DNA of 64,000 bases from Conus ventricosus (Eukaryota; Mollusca; Gastropoda; Neogastropoda; Conidae): contig CM031609.1 of assembly GCA_018398815.1 (NCBI GenBank), positions 34,243,913 to 34,307,912 of the forward strand. The letters are read 5' to 3'. The notes beneath the pieces are model-generated. The model was not told the origin of the DNA, ran no database searches, and was given only the letters and a program-made list of their open reading frames with translations. Shown here piece by piece: positions 35,770 to 50,400 of the stretch; within the stretch, counting starts at the first letter, position 1, and each line of letters begins with the position of its first letter. The position numbers were made by a program, and so were the translations under genes.

Positions 35770-37606
35770 CATATATGTATGTGTGCGTGCATGCGTGCGT
35801 GCGTGTGTGCGTCAATCGCCTTACAAAATCAACTATAACTTTCATATTTGAGCTTGGATACAGAACATATTTTATGAAAATAAAATCAATCTTGGCAATT
35901 CATGTTGTACATTAAAAAGAAAAATCACTTCCTCACACAGAAGACGTTAACGTTTTACTGGACAAGGTTACTTTTACTAGCCAATGTTGACTTTTGAACA
36001 ACAGTGCTGCGTTTAGTTTGAATAGTTGGATTATTTGCATCATTTCATTGAAAACTCATTTCTGATTCCCGTCATATGCAATGCATAACCATTCATTAGA
36101 GAAAAAATCATGACATAATTATTTAATGGCTGAAACCTGAAAGTGGCCAGCCCACTGGAGTAAGCCATGATCAAGGTCTTGATATGCCCTCGAAGCTCTC
36201 ATCTCACCCGCTGGACTAGGCAAAATTTGCCCTAGATGAAAAGGGGTTAAAGACAACAAGGAAAAGTATTCTCTCTGTTTCGTGCTGCTGGAGTTCACTA
36301 GTTCTTATCATTAAAGAAGCACAGGAAACTGTATCCATGTTAATCGCTTGTTTAGTTCAATGTTTCTCATGACAAAAGTGACAAGCAGTCAGTGCTTATT
36401 ACCCATGTTTATCACTGGCTCACTTCACCGATTCTCACTTTGAGGAAAAATAAGGGTAACTGTTTTGTCCATATCTAGTTGATTATTACTTATTCAATTC
36501 AAGGATTTTCAGGATGAAAGAAAAAAAAACGGTAAATGAACATGTGTGTTACTTATTTACTTCTCCTATCCTCAGTAAGAAAACAGGGGTAACTGGTTCT
36601 TACCCGTGCTTCTTACTTGTTTAGTCCAGTACATCTTGGCACAACCGTAATCAAGATTAGCAGTTTCTTACTCATGCTTATTACTTGTTTAGTTCAGTAA
36701 TTCCTATTACTAAAGACAAGAAGGGTAACTATATTTTAGCCATGTTTATTTTTTGTTACTAAAGACAAGAAGGGTAACTATATTTTAGCCATGTTTATTT
36801 TTTGTTTAGTTGACTAATTCGCGTAACTAATGAAAACAAGATAACAAAACAACGGAGGAAAAAAAACTACCAACCCACTGGAGAGATGAGGAATTGAGTA
36901 CTTCGACTTGCAGAGTCTTCAAAGCAATGCTTGCTTGATTACTTTGAAGACTCTACAAGTCGAAGTACTCAATTCCTCATCTCTCCAGTGGGTTCGTAGT
37001 TTTTTTTTCCCTCCGCTCCGTTGTTTTGTTATCCTGTTTCAAAAGAACCCAGGCAGTCTAACTTCTTTTATATCCTAATGAAAACAAGGTTACTGTTACC
37101 TTTGTCTATTACTAGCAATTCAGCAAATGTAATTAAATCACCATTATTGATGTCACATTTCTCAACAGTAGCTAACAATCCCAACAGTGTCTTACCTCCA
37201 CAATTTGGAGAATACGCCTGTTACTTTCGTGGACTTCCTTGGTAATGTCAACTTTCCCCAGACTGTAGAGGTGGATTACACTATTCGCGCTGCTTGTGGA
37301 TAGCGCAGCGTACTTTGAAATAGCCTGTAGCGCCATCATTGTGTCCTGCATGGAGGAAAAATGTTCTTTTAATACAACATGAGGTCATCATGACAGTCAC
37401 ACACCTCATTCGATACTCATCCACATCCCTTGCTTTCACACCAAGACCACTGGCCAACGTTCATTTTGTTCCAGGCCTCATCCTCGTGGAACCAACTCCC
37501 TTTCTCTCTGTGCAGGTCTGATCTTCTGTCATCCATCAAATCCTCTCTTAAAACTGCTCTCTCCACATCCTGATTTATGTCCTTTTATCTTCCTTTGTCA
37601 GCTGCG

Positions 37607-37667
<61 letters not shown>

Positions 37668-40600
37668 GTGTGTGTGTGTGCGTGCGTGCGTGGGTGCGTG
37701 CGTGCGTGCGTGCGCGCATGCGTGTGTGGATGCGTGCGCGTGCACGCATGCGTGCACGGTGCAGGCGTGTGCGTGTGTGAAAGTGTGAGTGTATGTGTGT
37801 GCATCCGTGTTTGTGTATGAGTGTGTGTGCATGTGTCTGTGTCTTTGTGTCTATGTGTGGATGGTAGTGAGGACGTGGATTAATTATTGCATGACAGGAT
37901 AAATGTATTTTGATACCTGTGCAGGTTGTTTTGTGTGTTTTTATCATCTTTCTTTGTATTTTTTCAAATTGTAAGCGCTTTCGGCTTACTTAAGATTAAG
38001 CACCACAAAAGTTAATCATTACAATTACTTTTGATGTTACTATTATTGTTACTTTCATTATCATGACTATTATCAGATCAGACCTGCACTGCAAGTCCCA
38101 AGATACACTAACGCTGTGCATACTTTATTTCAGAACACATGTGAAAGTGGCGCTGTTCACTCAACCATGTGCACTGGCAAGGCAGTGGGCCAAACCTTGT
38201 CCTGCTGTCTACAATACAGCAGACCTCCAACACAATCCTCACTGTCCTCTGCCAATCAGCCTGACAGAGGTGGGGTGTTTTACTGTTCTTAACAACCCAC
38301 TGTACATGGTCATCAATCAAAGCATCTGACGTGCGTATCTGATTGCTTTTCCTCATACAAAGGGTATCAGGCACTGGATGATCTGCTTGTGTGTTGAATG
38401 GGGAAACTGAAAACGTTCGGCCTCTACTAGGTGCTGCTGATGCTCAAACTCATGCTCTTCACAATAAGAATACAGTATTATGACCACATAAGCATGGCCC
38501 TGTCACTGCATACAATGCCTCTGCTAACACTTGATTCACAGCAAAGTAGGAAAACTGCTCAAAAGTAATGCTAGATTTATCAGTAATCATACATATCCTC
38601 TGCACTGCATCCAGCACAATTTTTTTTCTTTCAGAAAGCTGAAAACATTCTGTTTCAAGATTATCTTTCAAATGTGTTTCAAAACTATTATGACTGAACT
38701 GTGTGATTAGAATGACAATAACCACCACTTCAGGCAGTTTCACAGTGAAATCTCTGAATTCAAATATCTGAGCTCACATAACAGGGGAACGCACGTGTGT
38801 AAATGCACACACACAAATATACATACACTTACACATACATACATACGCTCACACATACATACACATGCACACACATATCCAATAGATATACTCTCCTACA
38901 CCGAGAATTTTGACTGTTAATACAAGGTGTCAAAAGGTGATGGCCAAACTGGAAGATGGTCAGGAGTATCTGATATGAACACTAGTCACTTGCAGAAACT
39001 GTCCCAAGTATACGACTGTCACTCACATTTGAGAAGTTTACAGTTGCAATGGTTCCACACAAAGAAAGTGAAACCGAAAGATTATGCATACATGTCCAGT
39101 GACACACTTTTTGCTTGCCTCTGCAATTTTCGTTGTTTCAGTTATCTATTACTCGAGTTAGCATAAAGAATTATATTTTACCTGCCCCCCCCCCCCCCCC
39201 CCCTCCCACCACCCACACCTCCATATTCCCCCTCCACCTTCCAAGGTTTGAAAAAAAGAAAAGAAATGAAACCTTTTACGCACAAACTTGTTCAAATACT
39301 CCACTTAGTCAGACTTCACAAAACATTCAGTTTAGCCCCCCATAATGCCTTACTTATTCAAAAGTTTTACTTACTAAGATTGTACTTGCGCAGCAGTGAC
39401 CGGACTTTCTGTGATATTTTACCACTAAAAACAGTTTTAAAGGCTAAAATAAAGACTTCTACATCATGACTTATCTCAGTTTGTCCTTTTTTTTTCTTCA
39501 GACTACATGGGTCACCATACAAAACTAAAAAGCCAAAACCTGCACACATAAAACAAAGGACACAGGGGGAAAAGACACAATTCAAATGGAAAAATGAACG
39601 GGGCTGGGAGAGGCATGGAGGAGGCAGGGAGAGGACGGGGAGAAGCAGGCCTACCTGAGTGGTCGAGAAGCCTCCTTTGTCATTCTGCTCTTTCTGCAGC
39701 CACATAACCAGTGGAAGAGCAGATCCGATATCACGAATGTTAACATAGGCCAGGATGCAGTACGATGTGATTTCAATGGCAGACGGACCGTACCGTCTGT
39801 GATAGTCATAGGGGTCCACCTCTGGCTGTTCTGGTTCCTCCTCCTCTGTTTCTGTCCATGGTGGTGAGGAGTCCTCTGTATGTTTAAAAGACAAAAAGAG
39901 TATACAACGTATGAATACACGTGGTCTCCTTGAAATCTAACAGCTGGCACACATGTGCTTTAGTTTATAGACATCATGTTCCATTAATCCTGAGAAATCT
40001 TCATGTGCTTTGAGCACCCTTAGTTACCTAGCATTGGTGTTGATAGGCAATTCAGACATACTGAATAAAGGCTACATCGACAATTTACAATATTCTAAAG
40101 CTCTGCAAATAAATGTCCTTGGTTTGAATGAGCAGTGCATTAGTTTTCAGAGTCTAAAATGTGTGAAAAGCACTCCAATGAAGTCTCAACTGGAAGGGTA
40201 CATGGTAGATGGCTCCTCCTACGATCAATTTTATCTTCCATTTGGTACAAGACCTCCTGCCCTAAAATCAAAATCCGGCGAAACAGGACAAATCAGATGA
40301 CCCTGAGGATCCACTCGGTCAATGCAAACAAAAGAATGGAACATCACCCGACTTCATGCAGCAAAGCAGTGACCCAGGGAGGGTACATATGGAAACACAA
40401 CTGAGTGTTTGTGGAAATTGCACATGCGATCAGCACTGCCAGGGGAAACACTTCCCTACCAGCAGATCCAGCCACGATGTTCTGCATGAAAGGAGGCCAC
40501 ACATCATGGTCGAGAACAGCTGTAACATCAAGAGCAAGGATGCAGGCTACACTGGAAGGAATGGATGATTGGGAGTACATAGCGAATCTTCCAGAATGGG

Positions 40601-41403
40601 AAAACCATCCAAAGATCATCAAGAAGACTGGCATGAGAGTTGATACAGTACACCCTTAAGGTTTTCAAAATGTGTCATTTTGACTGAACTCAGGGTGCGA
40701 TATGAAAGCAGAACGAAGCTGGACAGCAGCTTGAGGGAACCTGGCTTCAAAGCCAAACTCCTGGCCACAGAGGTAGGAGCGTGGGGATTTGTATGCTTTC
40801 CAGCCTGTGATCTCATGAAACAGCTCTCCTTTTTTATTATGAAGAGGATCAGAGCCCTAGAGGCAATTGTATAAGCAGCTGGTATGAGTTCTAGCTGGAT
40901 CTGATCGCAGAGAAACAAAACTGAATTTCACAGGGTTAAATTTCAAAACTAAGATGTCCATGTGCAAGAATCTCAACCATGCTAAAAATATTTCTGACAA
41001 CAGTAAAGCATCTAGCCGTCATGACCTGGATATCAACAAGCCCATTAGAGTGTAAAGAATTCTAGGGCAAAACATTTTTCTGAGGTCGGGGGGTGGGGGG
41101 TGGGGGTCTTCTTTGGAGACCTGCTGTCAAACTGTCCCAGTCGCTTCCTCCAACTGACACATGACTAGACCACTGACTTCTGGGAATGGTCCAGAGGACA
41201 TGTGGGAAAGTCTGGATGTCACTGGGCAAAACCAAATTCAAGGCTCTTGGGCTGGGTCCTCACCTAGCCTTTCTCTACCTGGCTGACTCTCCAACTTACA
41301 ACAGGTGTCTATTAGCCATGTTGGCAAGACATCCATCAAAACAGGCACGCCCTGAGACACCCATCCATCAACGAGCTGCAGATCTGAGTACTGACACACA
41401 CAC

Positions 41404-41435
<32 letters not shown>

Positions 41436-44400
41436 TGGTTCCAAGCATACATGCAGCACAGCATTGCATGGACACCGGTAGGCCTGCCCCTACTTCACCC
41501 CCCCCCCCCCCCATCCTCCCCCTCCCCTGCCTTCTCCAAAGGTGAGTGAGCCTTCTTTGAAATTGCCATCAACATAAGCTCATGCTCCATCTGGCGGGCT
41601 TGATACACAGGAAATGGAAAGACCTGGCATTGCTGCCCAACCTACCCACCCACTCCTGCTGCATTCACCTTCACTTCCCACCACACTTGCAAATTCTCCT
41701 CTACCCCACATCCTCTCCAAAGGGGAGTGAGCAGTCTTTGAAATCACTGTCTACGTTAGACAATGCCCTGTTCAGCGGACTTGATGAATATGTAAATATA
41801 AATACAAACAATCAACACAATGGAATTTCATTAATAAACATATAAATATAAGCAATCAACACACAGGAGATTACTTTTAAGCATACATTTACATTTTAAA
41901 AAAAGTAAAATAAATAAAAAGTATACCTGAGGATGTACTCTCTTGGCTCTAAGCCATCAAATTTCACGGCAAACTCTGCCACATGTACATGAGAGGTAAA
42001 GCCGTGTTGTTTACAGTCACAATGGTACACAACAGAAGTCTGTACTCACCGACATAGCGAAGTAGGTCAGTCACCCGAGCATTATTAGGTTCCTTCAGAC
42101 TCAGAGTGTATGCCATGAGAGCCGCTAAGAACTGGTGTTTCTTTTGAGGATTACTGCCCAGCTCTTCACTGGCCCGTCCCAATGCATTCTCAAAGGCCAA
42201 ATCCAGTTTGTCTTGTGATACCTGGTTTTTGAAAGACACCCATCACTTCACGAAAGTCAAAGAGATGACACAAAACCAAACAGATACAACTTAAATAATC
42301 ATGCTTATTCAAATACAGCCCAAAGTCCTCACTGAAAGTAGTGATGCAAACAATGAAATAATTCCAAGAACTATTGTAAGAACTATTTCTTCAGACCATA
42401 CCAAACATCACTACACACATAACACATGCACGGAAATGATTGTATTAACTGTCGACTACTAAAACATTGCAACACAGGGTCTTTTCCGAGAGTTATGAAG
42501 AAAGCTGTCAAACTACAAGTCTGAAAGGGAAGATAGGGCCGTGGCCATGTTTCATCCATTCAAAAGACCTTTTTCACAGTTGCTCAGCTTTGACCTAGTT
42601 CAGCTGTCAGGTGTAGCTTACTCTGGGATACATCATGTCAGAAAGCTTAGAGCCAATCTTGTCATTTTGTCTAACAGCCCCTAGGACTCTGTATCACAAC
42701 CATCATCATCCTCACCACTGAGCATCATAAAGTAAGCAACCAGACAACTTAAGGCTTTCAATCCCACAAGTGACACATGCTAAACCAAACATTATGAAAA
42801 ACAAAAACAAAAAAATACGAAAGTGACCTTCATTTCCAATACAGTCCTTATAGAGATTAGTTGTCAAACAATCAGTGTTCAAATCCCGCATGCATACAAC
42901 ATGAAACTTAAGTGCTTAAAATGCCAACATGACCTCCAGTCCAAGCGAGAGCTTGTATTCAGGGAGAACATCAGTGTAGATATGAAATTCATGAGAGAAC
43001 AATGTTGCTGTGCTTCAATCCAAGAGAGAACAATGTTGCAAATCCAGATTTCTGGGAATTGAGGATTTCATGGAAGAACAATGTTGTAGCCTTAATGACA
43101 ACATGACCTGGAAACCAAGGGAGAACAATGTTGCAGCCCTAATGCCAACATGACCTGGACACCTTGAAAGAACAATGTTGCAGCCCCAATGCCATCATGA
43201 CCTGGAAACCAAGGGAGAACAATGCTGTAGCCTTAACTCTCTTGTCACGAACAGACACTGTAACATTTTCCGATGATGTTACGCTTCCGTACGAACAAAT
43301 GCTATCAAGGTTTTGGCCTTGACCGATTTTTCATGCGGTGGCAGCATGATCAGTACACCACAAGTTATAAATAGTATTGTCAGCATTTCTTTGTTCGCTT
43401 GCCCAGTAGTTTCACAGCACCCCATCACCCACTTTGCCTCAGTTGCTGATTGACCAGACCAACCCACATGACTTACTAATCTGCATAGAGTGTGAAACAT
43501 GGAGTCTCAATCAAGTTCTGCTGCGAATGTGTCAGAGCAAAGTCGAGCCCGTCGGCAATGTTTTAGCATTCCTGAAGTTATTGAAATGCTACAAACGGAA
43601 GGTTCAGACATTGAAGAAGACGATGATGAAGCTGATGAAAGTAATTCCAGTGAAGAATTTCGAGGAGAAGAGGAATTTGACACCGACTCTACTGTGGAGC
43701 TCAGTGATGATGAAGGTGAGGGTGGGCCACTTCGCCAAGCAAGAGGGGGTATTGGAGTGCAGCGAAAGACTGGGGATTTGAGTGAGCAAGAGTTCATTGG
43801 CTTTCCTTTACGTGACTGGCATGAAGATTTGATTTTTTTCGCCGACAATGCCTCCTTTTTTTGGCATTCTGGCCTTCATGTGTCAGCTGAGTGCCACGCC
43901 CCCATTTTTTGCATTATTCCAAGTTAGCTAGTGCATAGTAGGCATGTCATTCATATATCTTATTTTATTTCCTGGAGTGCATCTACCTTTTTTTCAACTC
44001 ATTTAGTGCATTTACTGGCTTTTTCTGCTGATTGTGAAGCCATGGACCCACTGACTCTGTGCAAGAGTGTTATGATGCACCTGAAAAAAAAACCTGGACA
44101 TTTTTTCACCCTCAAGCGCAAGAAATCATATAAAAGTGGGAAGTTTATTCTTTTGTATTCTACTAACACAGTTTATGAATAACACTTTCTGAAAATTTCA
44201 TTGAGTTATTTCTTGTTTTGTACTTTTGGTGATTTTTACTAACCATAACAAATGGCCCGTCCACAGGGAAAAACAAGGGACAGAACTGTCCGTCCCAAGT
44301 GAGTTAATGCCAATATGATCTGGACAGCAAGGGAGAACAATGTTGTAGCCTTAATGCCAATAAGACCTGGACACCATTGGAAAACAATGTTGTAGCCTTA

Positions 44401-47400
44401 ATGCCAATATGACCTGGACACCATGGGAAAACAATGTTGTAGCCTTAATGCCAATAAGACCTGGACACCATGGGAGAACAATGTTGTAGCCTTAATGCCA
44501 ATATGACCTGGACACCATGGGAAAACAATGTTGTAGCCTTAATGCCAATAAGACCTGGACACCAAGGGAAAACAATGTTGTAGCCTTAATGCCAATAAGA
44601 CCTGGACACCATGGGAGAACAATGTTGTAGCCTTAATGCCAATATGACCTGGACACCATGGGAAAACAATGTTGTAGCCTTAATGCCAATAAGACCTGGA
44701 CACCAAGGGAGAACAATGTTGTAGCCTTAATGCCAATATGACCTGGACATCAAGGGAGAACAATGTTGTAGCCTTAATGCCAATAAGACCTGGACACCAA
44801 GGGAGAACAATGTTGCTGCCCTAGTGCCAACATGACTTAGTATCCAAGGGAGAACAATGTTGTAGCCCTTATGCTAACATAACCTGGAACAAAGGAAGAA
44901 CAAGTGTTCTAAACAGTTCTTTACAAAGTGGTCCAGATAGAGTCCAAAAAAAATAGAGAAGAAATAAATTGATGGGACAAAAAAAATCAAAGTGTAGGGA
45001 TGCTGAATGAGTTTCTTAGCCTGGGATAAAGTCACACTTATAAAAAAAACAACAGTTACCTTTTATGTACATGTGCGTGTGTGCGTACATGTGTGCATGC
45101 TTATTCATATTACTTATAGCTCAGTGAACCACAATGGACAATATCAGGACTATCACCTCATCAAAATATATTCTGTACACAGATGTTTCAAACAAAAACA
45201 AAGTAAAAAAAATCCCTCAATCAAATTAGATTTCTAAAACATGCGAAAATCGTTTAAAAACCTTTCTTTTGCAAAGTCTTAGACCAGATGAAAAAATGTT
45301 AATCTCTTTCAGGAACCCCAAAATCACATCCAGTGGAACATCTTTGAACAAGGTTTTCATGGTGTCTGCTACAGAAGGATGTGGGGGGGCGGGGGGTTGG
45401 CAGGGACATGCAAAAATGACCACTTACCTCAAAACCGCTCTGGCTTGCTTCCAGCAGACACATTATGACGTACACATGAAAAGCATTTCCTGCTGATGTG
45501 CCTCCCTGACAAAAGTAATGAAAAACATTGTCATTATCATTAATTTCAACATCACTATCATCGCAGATTTCTCCAAATGCCATTTGTGCCATTTTGTCTG
45601 TCTCCTCATCACCCTCATCATTACAAGGCACACAAAGGACCACGTTATCAATATTTGTACTGTATATAGTTCTCATTACTTTCATTATCATTCTTATCCC
45701 TACTGATGTCATCTGCAACATTTCATGCAGCAGCAACTTGATTAATTAAAGGACTCACCTGCATCTCATCATGGATGACACGGCCTAACTTTGTGAATCT
45801 TCCTTCTTTTTCCAGTCCCATCAAAAATGCAACAGTCTCCATAAGACTTTCCCTATCCACTGTAATGAACTGTGAGGCTTGGCAAAAGGACTTCAGCACA
45901 AAGGCTGACAGCCTGCACACAAACACATCAATAATGGCAATACTGATAACCATGCCAAGGAGGTGAATACTATCAATACAGGTGATGATGATGATGACAA
46001 TCATGATGAAATCATTACTGGCCATGAAGATGAAGAACCCTGAGGACTGAAAGGGTAGCTGCCTGAAAGAAAGAAACTTGTCAGGAATGCCTTTATCATT
46101 AGGAATAATGGACGAGTTCATAACAAGACCAAACTATTAGAATTCTGTTGCAAAAGAAAGGGATTGAAATCAATGATAATGAAAACGCTATAAATTTTCC
46201 TCATCTGGACTGTTGGGTCCAAAGCAACAAGGACGCAAATCATTTGTTCAAATCATTGATCATATCTGGCTCGTTTATTAAGTGTCTGGAAGCTAAAAAA
46301 AAAAAAAAAAAAAGACACGCCTTACGGCATTCAGTTACAAAGGAAGAGTCAAACTCTGTGATGTATATAAGTCACTTTAAGCTTCAGTCCATGCCCTATC
46401 AACAGCCCATGTTACACAGATTAACCTCGATTTGTTTTCAAGAATGCTTAAATTCCACTGAATTCTGGGCAAGGCTCACATTATGAAAAAGTTGACACTA
46501 TGTGCTTCTTCATGGATGCCTCGTACATGTGCTGGTATGTGCTGATAATTTCGTTACCAAAATCCTCTTTGAAATAACACTGTCATCCATACATTTTTCA
46601 CATGAATTTCAGACCCAACTGTGGCTTGTATCTGCCACTCAAATGCTGCCGTAGAAAATGCTGTAATATATCCAGCTTGCTAGGACTCGGTCACTCTGAG
46701 TAACATCTCTATCAACTGCAGTAATACTTCTTTCATGCACAGAATTCTTTAGCCGTCTATGCACAGTGTTTGCTCAACTGTCAGTATCCAAACTGAGCAT
46801 TCCCAGTGGCAGCAGGGGCTCTGTGGTCTGTGGTAAAGCACAGAACATAAAATGAGAATCAAGACAAAGCAAAACAGCAGTGCATGTGGATATCCAGTAG
46901 TAGGCACCGACTAGACAGCTTTGCAATCGCCCACAGCAGATACATCGCTGAAGTTGGCAACTACCCTGCTACACACTTTAGTATGAGTGGGTACCAGACG
47001 AAAATACCACTGTGCAAATAACTTCATCTTACTATCATACCCCATTCCAGATGTTGGGAGACTCCACTGAGCAAAGACCCTCCCCTTTCTATCATACCCC
47101 AATAAAACAGAAGGCCTACATCAAGACATGATTCCCTACATACCTAACATGATTCCCTACATACCTAACATGACTGCCTACATAACTAATGGTTGGAACG
47201 GTCTCAACTCCCTTGATGAGAAAGAAGTCCTGCAGGCAGAGCTCTTACAAACTTTGGAACGGTCTCAACTCCCTTGATGAGAAAGAAGTCCTACAGGCAG
47301 AGCTCTTACAAACTTTGGAATGGTCTCAACTCCCTTGATGAGAAAGAAGTCCTACAGGCAGAGTTCTTACAAACTATGTTATCGGCTTGTCTGTGAGCAG

Positions 47401-50400
47401 TAAACATGGTGTAACTGAATTGAAAAAGCACTTGTAACCACCAGACAGAGGTGATAGATTCTTACAAGTCAAAACTAATACAACCGAATCACCAGGACCA
47501 GACTGATGTCTAAGCATGTGAAGGATCAACAGAAGGGAGGGAAGACACAACAGCACTGATCCATGCCCTCATCCTGTGGAGGGGAGACAAAAAAGATGGG
47601 AGCTGAGCAGTCCACCTTTGACAAAAGCAGATCTGTGGAGGACTGTCTCCCTTTAGCAAAGCAGACAACAGATTTCCTTGTAAAGTGTCTACTCAAATGG
47701 CTTACCTGACACTGCTGACCTTCCCATTCTGATTCCCACGTAGTGTGTCTCAACAAGACTGTCAGACAAATGTTCTCACATGGCCGACATGAGTTTCTGT
47801 ATCAGACTGAACTCAGAACATGTTCCTGCCATTCCTTATATCAATTTTTTTCTTTATAAAAGCACACATGCAGATAAGCCATATCAACTTAACTTTTTTT
47901 TTAAATCACAAAAACACATATTTGCCACAACCAGTTGATAAGCCACTATAAAATAGCAATGAAAACTGACACAACCAACAGAGCAATGGCTTTACCACAA
48001 TGTTAATAAAGCCTGTGAATCCTGAAGAGTGAGAAGCATGAGTTATGTATACATCACATACTTTAATCATCCAGGTCACTGGAACAGGTAATGGTTCAAG
48101 CACATTTTGAGATGAAGTTGCCAAAAATTAACTACGACAGAAAATGAATTTGACTGGACATTTTATTTCAAGCACAACAAACCAGTCTTTACACATGGTG
48201 GGCTTTGAGGTTTTTAAAAAATGACAGCAACAGTATTAACAGATAGGGAGATCATAAAAGGTGACATAGTTATAGAGATTACTTACTGTTACTATTGCGC
48301 ACAAATAAAATTTCCTTTTGATAAAAACTTTTTTTTAAATCCACACTGACTAAGCGTACTTGGTCAAACCGAAAACCTCTGTCATTTGCTGACTTTTGAA
48401 GTTGGTGATGAAGCCATATCATTTCAATGCAGACCTTCGAAGAAAGGAAGTCAAATCTAAAGCACAGGTTCTCAGTTGCTGGGCACAGCAAACATCGACA
48501 GCTTCCAGCAACTGACGATATAGGTCCACTCCCCAACAGAAGTGCTTGCGACAACAGAAGAGGAAGAAAAGGATACCTGATTTCAGTCAAGCCAGGTTCA
48601 TTCCCAACTGAAGTGGAGAGTAGAAAGAATCACTGACCCATGTAAAGAGAATGAACACAATGGGCTAACCCTGTGAATAACTAAGTGCCCGCCGAAGAGG
48701 AAGAAAACAGTCAGGTCCAGTGGAACCAGCTCAGAACCTCCACAGGTTAAGACCAATCAGGGCTTGAACACCATACAGAGTAAAGGCAAACCCACTGGAC
48801 TGGGTGGCCGAAACCAGTTTCCACATGACACTGGGAGGAGAACCAGATTCTGGCCCTGGTTAAACTGCATCCCAAATGAAATTCTGCAAAGGTATCCTCT
48901 CAGACTTTTCTACTTGACAAATAAGCCTGGAGAAAAAGCTTACCTCAAGAACAGAAAGGACCTGATCCAGAAAGAAAGGCAATCCTTCTAAAGGAGATCA
49001 TCCAGACAGTCCAAACTTGACAAACAGGTCTCCTGCCTCAGTACCATCACCAATGTATCCATCACCCTGGTAAACACCAGAGGTTGAGAGAAAGACCGAA
49101 AGAGAATGATTGAGGAAACCTGGCATGCAAAGAAGTGGAAAACCTCCGTTACCACATCCTGTTTGAACAATGAGCCCTATCTCCTTCACCAAAAAGGACT
49201 CCTTGAAAGTATCTGCAGAGAGCAGACATGAATTGTCTCAAAACAGTGTTCTGGCATGACAGAAGGCAAAAACAGAACATCGCTGAAAACAAACCAAATG
49301 AGAAAGAGGCAGCAGAACTCTCATCCTAGCAAAACAATGTTCAGAACATCTTGCCCCATAACAGTGCCGTTTAAGATATTTAGGCAGAGATTTCTCATTC
49401 AAAGAACAAAAATGGGGAGGGCCTCTCGAATTCAGGTTCTCTAGAAAAATAAATGTCTGATTAGAAGGAAACCAAAACAGGAGAATAGGAAGCAATGAAT
49501 TCTTGTTCTGTAACTTGATTGTTCTATTGATTTGACAGTCTAGTAACCCCATTTTTGCTCTCTTTCTCCAAATGTCCCCTGCAGTCACTTTCATAAGAAA
49601 TACAGCCTTTCTTTTAACAAGCCCTGAAAGCAAGAGAACTTTCTAATTCATTATCATTGTCATCATCATCACTGATTTCATCTCTCCTTTTTTTTCTTTT
49701 AATTTTCTACCTGGTTATAAAAAATCTTGAAGACACTTGACCTCAAATCAGACTCCTAAAGAAAGAAAAGAAAAAGATACACTCGAAGGTGCAGGTGGGA
49801 CCCAGAGAAGTACTGTCCTAAAGGAGTAAGGAGTAAAAAATATGAGAAGGGTAGTGTCTCTTGTATGACCCACCAAGCAGAAATCCTGTCAATATGAACA
49901 AGTGCCAACTGGACAAAGAAGATGGCAACAGATGGCAACATCATCATCATCAATCAGATTTTCTTTTTTGACAGTGTCCTCATCCATGCTCTGATTCCTG
50001 CAGAATACACCTAGGTCTTGCAAGTTTGGAAAGGGCCTTGTCATCATCCTGTCCTCCCAACCAATGCAAACCCAGGGTTTCACTTTTCCATCTGTCATCT
50101 GCTGGACGTCTTCCCAAAGGAACACTGACCAGAACAGAGCCTTGCCGGGAGCATAACAACACCCCCGAAGAAACATTATGCTATTCCAACTCAATGTAAT
50201 TCATAAAGCACTCAGAGGGTCAGAGCAATGAGTGTGTGGGATTCAGGGGCTGGCTAGCCTCAAGACACCTTGATGCCATTACAAATTCAGTGCAGCTGGC
50301 ATAGTTGGTAAACTCAAAGGCCCAAGTTGGATGTTCTGAGATCAAACAGGCAAAATATAAAAGGCTGACACGCATTTAAAGCCAACAATCTCTTGTCATG

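Noticed and set aside
49889..50194. 101-codon minus-strand ORF
   Set aside because: No family resemblance and no splice support; likely chance or an unrecognisable relic.
50290..50350. Second tRNA-like segment (TGGCATAGTTGGTAAAC)
   Set aside because: Only the A-box-like part is convincing; no B box or matching copy.
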